A stretch of DNA of 64,000 bases, taken from NCBI GenBank assembly GCA_963750065.1, contig CAVVPK010000035.1:1-64000 (forward strand). The letters are read 5' to 3'. Shown here in pieces: positions 53,906 to 62,837 of this stretch. The notes beneath the pieces are model-generated. The model made no database searches, had not been told where the DNA came from, and saw only the letters and a list, made by a program, of their open reading frames with translations. Origin of the DNA: CAVSRC01 sp963750065 (GTDB lineage Bacteria; Pseudomonadota; Alphaproteobacteria; Rhizobiales; Kaistiaceae). Position 1 is the first letter of the stretch. The number at the start of each line of letters is the position of its first letter. Made by a program: the position numbers and the translations under genes.

Positions 53906-54984
53906 CGCAACCAGAAGGGGCTCGACAGGCGGATCGCCTGATTGACGCTGTCGTTCGTCTTCGCCGCCGCATTCGAGACGGGCGAATCGATGCCCGAGCG
54001 CAGCAGCAGGGAGAGCTTGCCGATCGCCGACGCGCTGACCACGAGGTCGGCATCGGCCGGACCGAGGGCAAGCGTGGCGATCGTGTGTCCGGTAAACGGG
54101 TCGTCCTTTGACTCGCTGGCGCCCGGCTTGCCGGCGTTGGCACCGATTGCCAGCACCAGCACGTTGCGCAGGATCGTCTCGGAATGCGGGATGGCGCTTC
54201 CCACCCCGCTCGTCGGCGGTGTCCGCGTCAGCATCACGTCGACGCGATCGTTCGGGCTGACGAAGCCGCCCGAGGCCAATTCGGCCGTGACGGCAACCGA
54301 CACGCCGCGCATGCCGCCACCGAGCGTGTTGGACAGGAAGCCGCCACTGCCCTTTGCCAGCTTTTCCTTGCGGATCGGGTCGCCGGGAAGGAATCCGACG
54401 CGGGCCACAAGGCCGGACATGTCGGTCATCGCGTCAGGCGTCGCGGCCGCCGTGACGTAGTCGGAAAGCAGCGCCTGTTCGGGCCATGCCTGCCAGGTCA
54501 GCGATGCCGACGAAAGGCGCTGGCCGACAATGATCGCCTGGCTGGCGACCAGGATCCGTGTGGTTGCCGTCGGCACGGCCGCAGTGGCGACGGGTACTTC
54601 GGGGCGTCCGATCTGGGTGGTCAGATAGGCGGCAATGCCGCCTGCGATCATGGCGAAGCCGAGGACGAAAATGCGCGATTTCTTGAAACGGAAGCTCGGT
54701 CGACTGCCGGAGCGATTTGCGCGGTCCGCAGCCACCGTCCATCCGACATTGTCACGCAGGCCGCCCGACCCTCTGCGCTCGCCTTGTCGGCGTTCGCCCT
54801 GTCGGCGCTCGACCTCGCGAAATCCAGCCGCAATCGCCTCCGGGCCGGTCGCGTCCAGCCGTATGCGAGGGTGCCTGCGGCGTTCAATTCCGGCGGCTTC
54901 AGCCGCTTGCGCTGCGCCGCCCGAGCCCTGCGGGGCATCGCCGGGAGCGGCGGATGGCTGTTGGCGCGGCAACGGACTCTTCAC
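53902..54984 (-). CDS. cpaB: Flp pilus assembly protein CpaB/RcpC
   Basis: A 360-residue inner-membrane protein. The last two thirds match CpaB: a membrane segment (IFVLGFAMIAGGIAAYL, about 105-121), a SAF domain (RILVASQAIIVGQRLSSASL), and a C-terminal RcpC region (FVSPNDRVDVMLTRT). The first 100 residues are unusual for CpaB: a highly charged stretch with a repeat of RRQGE (ERRQGERRQGERRG). The start is GTG 54984; a later start nearer the membrane segment cannot be excluded. First gene of cpaB-cpaC-lipoprotein. No CpaA, CpaE or TadA ATPase is in the window. Confidence 0.88.
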   Translation of the reverse strand: MKSPLPRQQPSAAPGDAPQGSGGAAQAAEAAGIERRRHPRIRLDATGPEAIAAGFREVERRQGERRQGERRGSGGLRDNVGWTVAADRANRSGSRPSFRFKKSRIFVLGFAMIAGGIAAYLTTQIGRPEVPVATAAVPTATTRILVASQAIIVGQRLSSASLTWQAWPEQALLSDYVTAAATPDAMTDMSGLVARVGFLPGDPIRKEKLAKGSGGFLSNTLGGGMRGVSVAVTAELASGGFVSPNDRVDVMLTRTPPTSGVGSAIPHSETILRNVLVLAIGANAGKPGASESKDDPFTGHTIATLALGPADADLVVSASAIGKLSLLLRSGIDSPVSNAAAKTNDSVNQAIRLSSPFWLR

Positions 54985-55404
54985 TGACGATGAACCCTGT
55001 AGGGCCCGCCCGAATGAGAACGGCGGGTGTCAGAACCCTACGGCGCAAGACTTACTGCCACGTTCATAAATCGGTAACACGTTGATCGATCGCCTAAACG
55101 ACGTGTTTGCGATGATCTGCCGGCAGCGCCGATAGTGGAGCAATACCGCCCGTCCCTCCGGGTTTCCGATCGGCGTGCACTTCGCCAGCAAGCGTCCCTG
55201 CCTGGCGCGCTGAGGTCTGGCTGTCGTGAGCGAAATACCGGCAGAGAAACCGGATGACGCCAGGGCGCCAGCGCCTCGACCATCCTGACCAGGGCCAACT
55301 GGCCGGGGCCGTATTTCGATTGCCTTTGACTGCCCGGTGCATGCCGCCTACGATTGGTCATACCACTGATAAGACCATTGCTCGACGACGAGAGAGGAAG
55401 TGCG
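54985..55404. other. Intergenic region, no gene seen
   Basis: About 420 bp between divergent cpaB and the RpiB-like gene. No open frame here looks real. It must carry the promoters of both operons. A short A/T-richer stretch near 55060-55085 (CATAAATCGGTAACACG) might belong to the cpaB promoter. The RpiB-like gene has AGAGGAAG five nt before its ATG. Confidence 0.4.
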
Positions 55405-55920
55405 ATGGACGAAGCCAGGTCGCGGCTGAACATTGCAGTACCGCGACGCGGCACGCTCGTTCTCGCCAACGACCACTGCGGCTATCCGCTCAAGGGGTTC
55501 GTCAAGGCGCTGCTTGAGGAATATTGCGACCGGGTCATCGATGTCGGCGCCCAGTCCGAGGAGCCGGTCGACTTCCCGGATGTGACCCACACGGCGATGG
55601 CGCTCATCACCGACGGCACCGCCGCGCGCGCCGTGCTTGTCTGCGGCACGGGCGCAGGCACGTGCATCGCCGCCAACAAGACGCCGGGCATCCGCAGGGC
55701 GGTCGCCACCGAGCCCTGCGTGGCGCGGCAGGCGGTGGAGCACGACAACGTCAAACTGATGTGCATGGGGGCGTGGGTCATCGGCCAGCAGGTCGCCGCC
55801 GACGTGGTGCGCGCGTTCCTGGCCGCTGAATTCAGCAAGGACGAGCACTTCCGCCGGCGCGTCGCCAAGCTCGACGAAATGGACCGGCAGGCGGCCGGCA
55901 CGGGCGCGGCAGGCAAGTAA
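55405..55920 (+). CDS. RpiB/LacAB-family sugar-phosphate isomerase
   Basis: A 171-residue isomerase. The N-terminal LVLANDHCGYPLK (residues 18-30) supplies Asp/His of the phosphate site, and the catalytic Cys lies in VCGTGAGTC (about 87-95). It resembles isomerases of pentose or tetrose phosphate pathways. It begins 5 bp before a truncated RraA-like gene and upstream of a sugar importer, so it probably works on the imported compound's phosphate. Confidence 0.9.
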   Translation: MDEARSRLNIAVPRRGTLVLANDHCGYPLKGFVKALLEEYCDRVIDVGAQSEEPVDFPDVTHTAMALITDGTAARAVLVCGTGAGTCIAANKTPGIRRAVATEPCVARQAVEHDNVKLMCMGAWVIGQQVAADVVRAFLAAEFSKDEHFRRRVAKLDEMDRQAAGTGAAGK

Positions 55921-55925
55921 CCGCC

Positions 55926-56261
55926 ATGGACGCGAAGAAACGCAAGCAGATCCTGGACGCGGTCGCCAAGCTCCGGGTGACCGACATCCGCGACGGAATG
56001 GGCTGGGTGGGCCTGCACGCCCGCGGGTCGGCATCGCCGGAAATCCGGCCGCTGTGGCGCACCAAGGCCGCCGGATTCGCCCGCACCTGCCGGCACAACG
56101 ACGCGCCGGTGAAATCCGTCTTCGACGTGCCGCCCCATCCCTATGCCATGGCGCCGGAATCATTGGCGAAACGGCTACCAAACGATGACGCCGGAGGGCG
56201 GCGGCAACGCTATAGCCGCTTCCTATATGGCTCGTCGCGAGACGCTAGTTGTCTCACGTGA
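55926..56261 (+). pseudogene. 3'-truncated RraA-like gene
   Basis: The first 75 or so codons match the N-terminus of RraA-like proteins (regulator of RNase E activity / HMG aldolase fold): KLRVTDIRDGMGWVGL, then PEIRPLWRTKAAGFA. After FDVPPHPYAM (about 56140-56170) the similarity ends, and the remaining 30 codons are unrelated. The active-site parts of the family (GGxxGD and RD) are missing. It follows the RpiB-like gene by 5 bp, so this was a two- or three-gene catabolic operon cut by a deletion or insertion. Confidence 0.7.
56209..56252 (+). repeat. 44-bp related sequence, copy 1
   Basis: Begins GCTATAG and ends AGACGCTAGTTGT (56240-56252), with the same 31-bp offset between these blocks as copy 2 at 61210-61253. 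Without gaps 31 of 44 positions agree. Similarity continues weakly to about 56285 (GTCCATAGGG against GGTCATAGCGGG). In this copy GAGAC and GTCTC flank the core as an inverted repeat. It stands upstream of the ABC importer, overlapping the end of the truncated RraA-like frame. Confidence 0.7.
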
Positions 56262-56696
56262 AGTGTGCGTGTCACAGGTCCATAGGGAGGAGGCGTGTCA
56301 GCGACCCGCCGCCTCTTGAATGTCAGTTCGAAGGACCTGCGTTCGCGTAGCAGTAAAAACAAGAGGTGGGAGCGGCGCGTGCGCGTCCGGTCCGACCCTC
56401 CGCAGAAGCCCCGCCATGAGTGCGAGCTCACGGCGGAAAACCGGCGACCCGCCGGCGCGGTTTGTGCCTTCCGACGGGGCGCCAAAGGGAGGAATGAATG
56501 GTTTCCGGCAGCGCGTTGATAGCGGGCAGACGGCGTGTGCCCGCGGCTCACCGGGAGCTTGCCATGCTCGGCCCGGGCGATGGGGCCGCAACCCGGGTGG
56601 AAACATGCCGCTGTCGACCGGCGCCGGCTGCTCTGATCATGGCTCAGGCAAATGGCGAATGACGGTCAAAGCCATCGAAACAAGGGAGGAGACACG
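56253..56696 (+). other. Non-coding leader before the ABC importer
   Basis: No real gene is seen in this 440 bp. Reading frames are Arg-rich and lack family features. It includes the remains of the RraA-like locus, part of the similarity shared with the region upstream of the dehydrogenases, and at its end the strong ribosome site GGGAGGAGA before ATG 56697. Confidence 0.45.
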
Positions 56697-58025
56697 ATGA
56701 AACGGAATTCAGGAAGAGACAGGATCGTCAAGGCGAGCGTCGCCTTGCTCGCGGCTGGAATGATTTCCCTGACGACGGGTTCGTTCGTTGCGAGCGCCCA
56801 GGGCCAGGAGCTCAGTGGCAATATCCGTTTCACATGGTGGGGCTCGACGACCCGGAACCAGAAGACGGAACAGATCATCAAGCTGTTCGAACAGGCGAAC
56901 CCGGGCGTCAAGATCACGGCCGAGCCGGGCGAATGGAACAGCTACTGGGACAAGCTGACGATCCAGGCGGCCAGCGGTAACCAGCCGTGCTCGCTGACCA
57001 TGCAGTCCCGCTGGCTCAACCAGTACGCCGATCCGGCGATTCTGAAGCCGCTCGACGGCCTGGTTGCGTCTGGCGAGCTGGACACCTCCGGCGTCGCCAA
57101 GTCGGTGATCGACTCTGCTCGCGGTCCGGATGGCAAACTGTACTTCATTCCGAGCGGTGTGTTCTACTTCGTCCTGTTCATGAACAAGACGGAGATCGAA
57201 AAGGCCGGCATGCAGCTTCCGCCGAACGACTGGACGTGGGACGACTACTCCAAGTTCGTCACCGAGCTGTCCAAGAAGCTTCCCGAGGGCAAGTATGCCA
57301 GCGGTGACCTGGGCAACCTCCCCGACGCCTTCACCAACTGGGTGCAGAGTCACGGCGAACACCTGTTCGACGCCGAAGGATCGTTCGCGGTGCCCAAGCA
57401 GACGATCGTCGACTACTTCAACTTCTGGGAAAATCTGCGCAAGGCCGGCGTGACCGAGCCCGCTGACAAGATGGCCGAGATCCCGGACAACATCATTGAC
57501 GATACGCTTCTGGCCAAGGGCCAGGTCGCCATCGACGGGCGCCCGGCGAACCAGCTCGATGCGCACAATCGCGTGCTCGCCAAGGCCGCACCGGGCGAGG
57601 AACTCGTCATCCACACCTATCCAGTCGGACCGAAGGGCGCCGGCGACGACATCGGCACCAACGGCTTCGCGATCGGCGCTTCCTGCGACGAAAACGGCAC
57701 CAAGATCGCCGCCGCGTGGTCGAACTTCTTCCTGGAGAACGAACAGGCCGCCGACATCTACCTGTCGGACAACGGCGTGGTTTCGGTCGATAGGTTCCAG
57801 GAGAAGCAGGGGAACGACCCGAAGCTGACAGAAGGACAGCGCCAGCTCATCAAGGTCTTCCAGGTGGTCGCACCACGTGCCCACGCGGCGTACTATCCGA
57901 GCGGCGGCTATCAGGCCCTCAATCAGGCGCTCATGTCGAACTACGAGTCCGTAGCCTTCGGCAAGTTGACACCCGATGAGGGAGCCGATGCCATGATCAA
58001 GCAGGTCAAGAGCCTCATGCGCTGA
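56697..58025 (+). CDS. Sugar ABC transporter substrate-binding protein
   Basis: A 442-residue periplasmic binding protein of the family 1 (MalE/UgpB) type, with a signal peptide (residues 1-38, ASAQG) and a mature N-terminus IRFTWWGSTTRNQKT. Binding-pocket aromatic residues are frequent (WNSYWDKL, YFIPSGVFYFVLFMNK). Ligand is a sugar or polyol. GGAGGA is 6 nt before the ATG. First gene of a four-gene importer operon. Confidence 0.93.
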   Translation: MKRNSGRDRIVKASVALLAAGMISLTTGSFVASAQGQELSGNIRFTWWGSTTRNQKTEQIIKLFEQANPGVKITAEPGEWNSYWDKLTIQAASGNQPCSLTMQSRWLNQYADPAILKPLDGLVASGELDTSGVAKSVIDSARGPDGKLYFIPSGVFYFVLFMNKTEIEKAGMQLPPNDWTWDDYSKFVTELSKKLPEGKYASGDLGNLPDAFTNWVQSHGEHLFDAEGSFAVPKQTIVDYFNFWENLRKAGVTEPADKMAEIPDNIIDDTLLAKGQVAIDGRPANQLDAHNRVLAKAAPGEELVIHTYPVGPKGAGDDIGTNGFAIGASCDENGTKIAAAWSNFFLENEQAADIYLSDNGVVSVDRFQEKQGNDPKLTEGQRQLIKVFQVVAPRAHAAYYPSGGYQALNQALMSNYESVAFGKLTPDEGADAMIKQVKSLMR

Positions 58026-58074
58026 TCGTGCATTTTTCGGCCGGCGCCATCCTCGGTGCCGGCCGAAGAGGCTT

Positions 58075-59085
58075 ATGATGATCCATCCCGATCGGACCAT
58101 GAGAGCATCCGTGGCAAGAATCGAGGACGCTCTGTCGGAAGCGCCGACCAAAGATGGGAAAAGCCAGCCGGCCATGGCGGCTCGCAGACGCTCCAGACTG
58201 ACCCCCAAGCAACTCGAAAACCGGGTCGCGCACCTGTTCTTGTTGCCGTGGTTCGTCGGGCTCGTCGCGATCACGCTCGGCCCGGTGCTGGTGTCGCTCT
58301 ACCTATCCTTCACCCGCTACAACATCCTCAAGCCGCCACGCTGGGTGGGCCTGGAAAACTACATCTACATGTTCACGCAGGACCCGGACTTCTGGCCCGC
58401 GGTGAAGGTGACATTTTTCTATGTCGGATGGGACGTTCCGCTCGTCCTGGTGATGTCGCTGGCGGTTGCCGCCGTGCTCAACCGCGGCCTGTCGGGCCTC
58501 GCGATCTACCGGTCGATCTTCTACATCCCCTCGCTTATCGGATCGAGCGTCGCCATCGGCCTCCTGTGGCGCCAGGTGTTTGGCTCGGCAGGCGTCTTCA
58601 ATGACCTCCTGGCGATCTTCGGCATTCCCGGCGCGAGCTGGGTGACGACGCCCTCCACGGCGCCCTGGACTTTGGTCAGCCTCGGCGTGTGGACGTTCGG
58701 CGCGCCCATGGTGATCTTCCTCGCCGCCCTCCGGCAGATACCGACCTCGCTCTACGAGGCCGCCTCGATCGACGGCGCCTCGGCGATCACCAAGTTCCGC
58801 CGCATCACGCTGCCTCTGCTGACCCCGGTCATCTTCTTCAACGTCGTGCTCACCATGATCCACGCCTTCCAGGCGTTCACGCAGTCCTTCGTGGTGTCGA
58901 ACGGCACCGGCGGACCTGCGGACAGCACCCTGCTCTACACGCTCTACCTCTACCAGCGCGCCTTCGTGCATCTCGACATGGGCTACGCCTCGGCCATGGC
59001 CTGGCTGCTGCTGGTGGTCATCGCCGTCTTCACGGCCCTCCTTTTCTGGTCGGCCCGGTACTGGGTGTATTATGGCAATGACTGA
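58075..59085 (+). CDS. Sugar ABC transporter permease (MalF type)
   Basis: A 336-residue inner-membrane subunit with six segments and the EAA loop EAASIDGASAITKFRRITLP (near residue 228-247), which docks on the ATPase. The N-terminal 50 residues are a soluble extension before the first segment; a later ATG at 58099 would shorten it. Overlaps the second permease gene by 14 bp. Confidence 0.93.
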   Translation: MMIHPDRTMRASVARIEDALSEAPTKDGKSQPAMAARRRSRLTPKQLENRVAHLFLLPWFVGLVAITLGPVLVSLYLSFTRYNILKPPRWVGLENYIYMFTQDPDFWPAVKVTFFYVGWDVPLVLVMSLAVAAVLNRGLSGLAIYRSIFYIPSLIGSSVAIGLLWRQVFGSAGVFNDLLAIFGIPGASWVTTPSTAPWTLVSLGVWTFGAPMVIFLAALRQIPTSLYEAASIDGASAITKFRRITLPLLTPVIFFNVVLTMIHAFQAFTQSFVVSNGTGGPADSTLLYTLYLYQRAFVHLDMGYASAMAWLLLVVIAVFTALLFWSARYWVYYGND

Positions 59086-59974
59086 TCAGGCTACGAATCC
59101 ACCCCCCCTGCGCAGCAAGAAGGCCCGTGCGCGGACGACGCTGACGCCGGGGCGCGCGGCTCTCGCCCACGCCGGGCTCATCTTGCTGGCGGCGATCATG
59201 CTCTATCCCGTGGTCTGGATGGTCATGGCCTCGTTTCGCCCGCAATCGGAGATCTTCGCTGGCAGCGGCCTCATCCCGAAGACTTGGACCCTGCACAACT
59301 ACATCGCCGGCTGGAAATTCTTCGGCAGCATCACTTTCTCCACCTTCTACATCAACTCGTTCATCATCTGCGCGCTGTCGGTGGTCGGCAACGTGCTCGC
59401 CTGCAGCCTGGCCGGCTACGCCTTCGCCCGGCTGAACTTCCGCCTGAAGTGGCTGTGGTTCTCAATCATGGTCGGTTCGATCATGCTGCCGATCCACGCC
59501 CAGCTGATCCCGCAGTACATCGCCTTCGTGAAGATCGGGTGGGTCAACACGGTGCTGCCGCTGGTCGTGCCGAAGTTCCTGGCGACCGACGCCTTCTTCA
59601 TCTTCCTGATGGTGCAGTTCATGCGCACCCTGCCGATCGAACTCGAGCAGGCGGCGATGATCGACGGCGCTTCCTATTGGCAGCGCTTCACGCGCATCAT
59701 CCTTCCCTTGTGCGTGCCGGCGATCGTGACGACGTCGATCTTCACGTTCATCAATTCCTACAACGACTTTCTCGGCCAGCTCATCTACCTGTCCGGCCTT
59801 TCCCGCATGACCGTGCCGCTGGCCCTGCGCATGTTCGTCGATACCGGCGGCGGGCAATCCGACTTCGGCGCCATGTTCGCCATGGCGACACTGGCGATCG
59901 GCCCGGTTTTCGGATTCTTCATCGCCTCCCAGCGCTACCTGGTGCAGGGCGTGGCAACCCAGGGCTTCAAGTAG
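59072..59974 (+). CDS. Sugar ABC transporter permease (MalG type)
   Basis: A 300-residue partner of the MalF-type subunit, with six segments and EAA loop EQAAMIDGASYWQRFTRIIL (around residue 192-211). The start overlaps the first permease by 14 bp, giving coupled translation. The two permeases form the channel of a heterodimeric importer. Confidence 0.93.
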   Translation: MAMTDQATNPPPLRSKKARARTTLTPGRAALAHAGLILLAAIMLYPVVWMVMASFRPQSEIFAGSGLIPKTWTLHNYIAGWKFFGSITFSTFYINSFIICALSVVGNVLACSLAGYAFARLNFRLKWLWFSIMVGSIMLPIHAQLIPQYIAFVKIGWVNTVLPLVVPKFLATDAFFIFLMVQFMRTLPIELEQAAMIDGASYWQRFTRIILPLCVPAIVTTSIFTFINSYNDFLGQLIYLSGLSRMTVPLALRMFVDTGGGQSDFGAMFAMATLAIGPVFGFFIASQRYLVQGVATQGFK

Positions 59975-59991
59975 GCGTGCGGGAGGTTTGA

Positions 59992-61173
59992 ATGGCCACG
60001 GTAGTACTCGACAAACTTACCAAGAACTACGGCAACGGCGCCCTGATGGCCGTCAGCAACCTGAGCATCGATATCGAGGACGGCGAGTTCCTCGTCCTGG
60101 TCGGCCCCTCGGGCTGCGGCAAGTCGACGGCCCTTCGCATGATCGCAGGCCTGGAAGAGATCACCAGCGGTGAGGTGCTCATCGACGGCGAGGTCATGAA
60201 CGATGTACACGCCAAGGACCGCGACATCGCCATGGTCTTCCAAAACTATGCGCTTTATCCGCACATGTCGGTCTACGACAACATCGCCTTCGCCCTGCAG
60301 ATCCAGAAGCGGCCGAAGGCCGAGATCGACCAGCGCGTGCGCGAGGCGGCGCGCATCCTCGAGCTCGAAGACCTGCTCAAGCGGCGTCCCGGCCAGCTCT
60401 CCGGCGGCCAGCGCCAGCGGGTTGCCATGGGCCGCGCCATCGTGCGCAAGCCGGCGGTGTTCCTGATGGACGAGCCGCTGTCCAACCTCGATGCCAAGCT
60501 GCGCGTGCAGATGCGCGCCGAGATCGCCCGGATCCAGCACCGGCTCGGCGTCACCACGGTCTACGTCACCCACGACCAGACCGAGGCGATGACCATGGGC
60601 GACCGCGTCGTGCTGCTGCGCGACGGCATCCTCCAGCAGGTCGATACGCCAGACCTCATTTACAACCGGCCGAAGAACACCTTCGTCGCGACCTTCATCG
60701 GCTCGCCGACGATGAACCTCTACTACGCCGAAGCCGGCCCGGCGGGCGCCGACGGCATGCCGCTCAGGATCGGCTCGAACCATCTGACAATTCCGCTGGC
60801 GACGCTGGAAACGCGGCCCGGCCTCGCCCGCCATGCCGGCAACCGCATCATCCTCGGCGTGCGCCCGGAGGACCTTTCCGACGCCACCCTCCACCCAAAC
60901 CCGCCCGACAGCACCATCACCATCGACGTCGATCTCGTCGAGGCGCTGGGCTCCGACATCATCGTGCATTTCAGCCTCGACGCGGAAGGCGTCCTCATCA
61001 GAAGTTCCGACGCCCTGCAGGAACTCAACGTCGAGCAGACCGGCGGCGGCCGCGGCATCGCCCGCCTGACGCCGAAGAGCCGGGTCGCCGAAGGCCAGTC
61101 GGTCACGCTTGCCGTGGACATCGAGCGGTTGCACTTCTTCGACGCCACCTCGAATGCGGCGATCTGGGATTAA
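59992..61173 (+). CDS. Sugar ABC transporter ATPase (UgpC/MsmK type)
   Basis: A 393-residue ATPase with Walker A GPSGCGKST (about 37-45), signature LSGGQRQR near 135, Walker B FLMDEP and the switch His (THDQTEAMT). A C-terminal TOBE/OB domain starts near residue 240 and ends at 393. GGGAGG lies about 7 nt before the ATG. It completes the importer. Confidence 0.95.
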   Translation: MATVVLDKLTKNYGNGALMAVSNLSIDIEDGEFLVLVGPSGCGKSTALRMIAGLEEITSGEVLIDGEVMNDVHAKDRDIAMVFQNYALYPHMSVYDNIAFALQIQKRPKAEIDQRVREAARILELEDLLKRRPGQLSGGQRQRVAMGRAIVRKPAVFLMDEPLSNLDAKLRVQMRAEIARIQHRLGVTTVYVTHDQTEAMTMGDRVVLLRDGILQQVDTPDLIYNRPKNTFVATFIGSPTMNLYYAEAGPAGADGMPLRIGSNHLTIPLATLETRPGLARHAGNRIILGVRPEDLSDATLHPNPPDSTITIDVDLVEALGSDIIVHFSLDAEGVLIRSSDALQELNVEQTGGGRGIARLTPKSRVAEGQSVTLAVDIERLHFFDATSNAAIWD

Positions 61174-61209
61174 CGGCGCCCCAGGAGCGCCGGAACGCGC
61201 CGCTCTCAA

Positions 61210-61253
61210 GCTATAGAGCGGCACTATAGAGAAGGTCGCCAGACGCTAGTTGT
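61210..61253 (+). repeat. 44-bp related sequence, copy 2
   Basis: Begins GCTATAG (61210) and ends AGACGCTAGTTGT (61241-61253), matching copy 1 at 56209-56252 with identical internal spacing. It contains a second CTATAGA at 61224-61230. It lies between the importer and the aldehyde dehydrogenase gene, 73 bp before the latter's ATG. Confidence 0.7.
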
Positions 61254-61325
61254 TGGTTGTGCTGCGGCTGTGCGATCTGTGGTTCGGTCATAGCGGGCGT
61301 AGCCCCGCGCAACAGCGTGAACATC

Positions 61326-62765
61326 ATGGGCTTCCAGCAGGTATTGGTCGACGGCGAATGGATCGGTGCGGCGAGCGGGGAGACGCTTCCCCTCTACGGT
61401 CCTTCCGACGGCAGCGAGATCGCGCAGATCGCGCGCGGCGCAAGCGAAGACATCGACCGGGCCGTCAAGGCGGCGCGCCACGCCTTCGAGGGCGTGTGGG
61501 GCGGCACGGCAGCGGTCGACCGCGGCCGGCTGCTGACCAAGCTGGGCGGTCTGATCCTCGACCATTTCGACGAGCTCGTCGCGCTCGAGGCCATGGACAC
61601 CGGCAAGCCGATGAAACAGGCGCGCAACGATATCACCGCCTGCGCCCGCTATTTCGAGTTCTACGGCGGTGCCGCCGACAAGATCCACGGCGACACCATT
61701 CCCTTCCTCAACGGCTATCAGGTGATGATCCTGCGCGAGCCGCGCGGGGTCATCGCCCACATCATTCCATGGAACTACCCGGCGCAGATGTTCGGGCGCA
61801 CGATCGGCGCCTCGACGGCCGCCGGCAATGCGGTGGTGATGAAGCCGGCCGAGGAAGCCTGCCTGTCGGTGCTGCGCCTTGCCGAACTGGCTCAGGAAGC
61901 TGGCTTTCCGCCGGGCGCCATCAACGTCGTCACCGGGCTCGGCGAGGAAGCCGGCGCGGCGCTCTCCGCCCATCCCGACGTCGACCTCATCTCGTTTACC
62001 GGCTCGCCGGAGGTCGGCACGCTGGTGCAGCAGGCAGCCGCCGTCCATCACGCCCCCTGCGTGCTGGAGCTTGGCGGCAAGAGCCCGCAGATCGTCTTTG
62101 CCGACGCCGACCAGGAGAAGGCGGCGCAGGTGATCACCAACGCCATCGTGCAGAATGCCGGCCAGACCTGCTCGGCCGGCAGCCGCGTCCTGGTGCAGCG
62201 GTCGATCTACGACGCCTTCATGACGTTGCTGGCCGAGCGCTTCAGCAAGCTGAAGGTGGGGCCGCACGACCTCGACCTCGATTGCGGACCGGTGATCACC
62301 GCCAAACAGAAGGCGCGCGTCGAGAGCTTCTTCGAGCGCGCCAGGACCGACCACATCGCCACGGTTGCTACCGGCACCATCGACCCGCGGGCGCAGGCAA
62401 GCGGCTATTATGTGCCGCCGACGCTCTACACGCTGGTGCCGGAGAACAACCAGCTGGCGCGGGAAGAGGTGTTCGGCCCGGTGTTGGCGGCGACCCCCTT
62501 CGACGACGAGGCCGACGCCATCCGTCTTGCCAACGGCACCGATTACGGGCTGGTCTCGGGCATCTGGACAGAGAACGGGGCGCGCCAGATGCGCATGGCC
62601 AAGGGCGTGCGCACCGGCCAGGTGTTCATCAACGGCTATGGCGCCGGCGGTGGCATCGAGCTGCCCTTCGGCGGCTTTCGCCGCTCCGGCCACGGCCGCG
62701 AGAAGGGCATGGAGGCGCTACGCGAATTCACCGTCGCCAAGACCGTGGTGTTCAACCACGGCTAA
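61326..62765 (+). CDS. NAD-dependent aldehyde dehydrogenase
   Basis: A 479-residue ALDH with the general base Glu in LELGGKSPQ (about residue 248), the catalytic Cys282 in GQTCSAGSR, and the NAD-site Asn in IIPWNYPAQM. It oxidises an aldehyde to the acid. The open frame extends to 61257, but homology begins at ATG 61326. Downstream after 72 bp lies a zinc alcohol dehydrogenase, so an alcohol-to-acid route for the imported compound is likely. Confidence 0.94.
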   Translation: MGFQQVLVDGEWIGAASGETLPLYGPSDGSEIAQIARGASEDIDRAVKAARHAFEGVWGGTAAVDRGRLLTKLGGLILDHFDELVALEAMDTGKPMKQARNDITACARYFEFYGGAADKIHGDTIPFLNGYQVMILREPRGVIAHIIPWNYPAQMFGRTIGASTAAGNAVVMKPAEEACLSVLRLAELAQEAGFPPGAINVVTGLGEEAGAALSAHPDVDLISFTGSPEVGTLVQQAAAVHHAPCVLELGGKSPQIVFADADQEKAAQVITNAIVQNAGQTCSAGSRVLVQRSIYDAFMTLLAERFSKLKVGPHDLDLDCGPVITAKQKARVESFFERARTDHIATVATGTIDPRAQASGYYVPPTLYTLVPENNQLAREEVFGPVLAATPFDDEADAIRLANGTDYGLVSGIWTENGARQMRMAKGVRTGQVFINGYGAGGGIELPFGGFRRSGHGREKGMEALREFTVAKTVVFNHG

Positions 62766-62837
62766 GGCCGGTCGGGCCCGATGGGGGCGCCTCGGGCCCC
62801 CATCGGACCCCGTCTCGACACCGAGGGGAAAGCTTGC

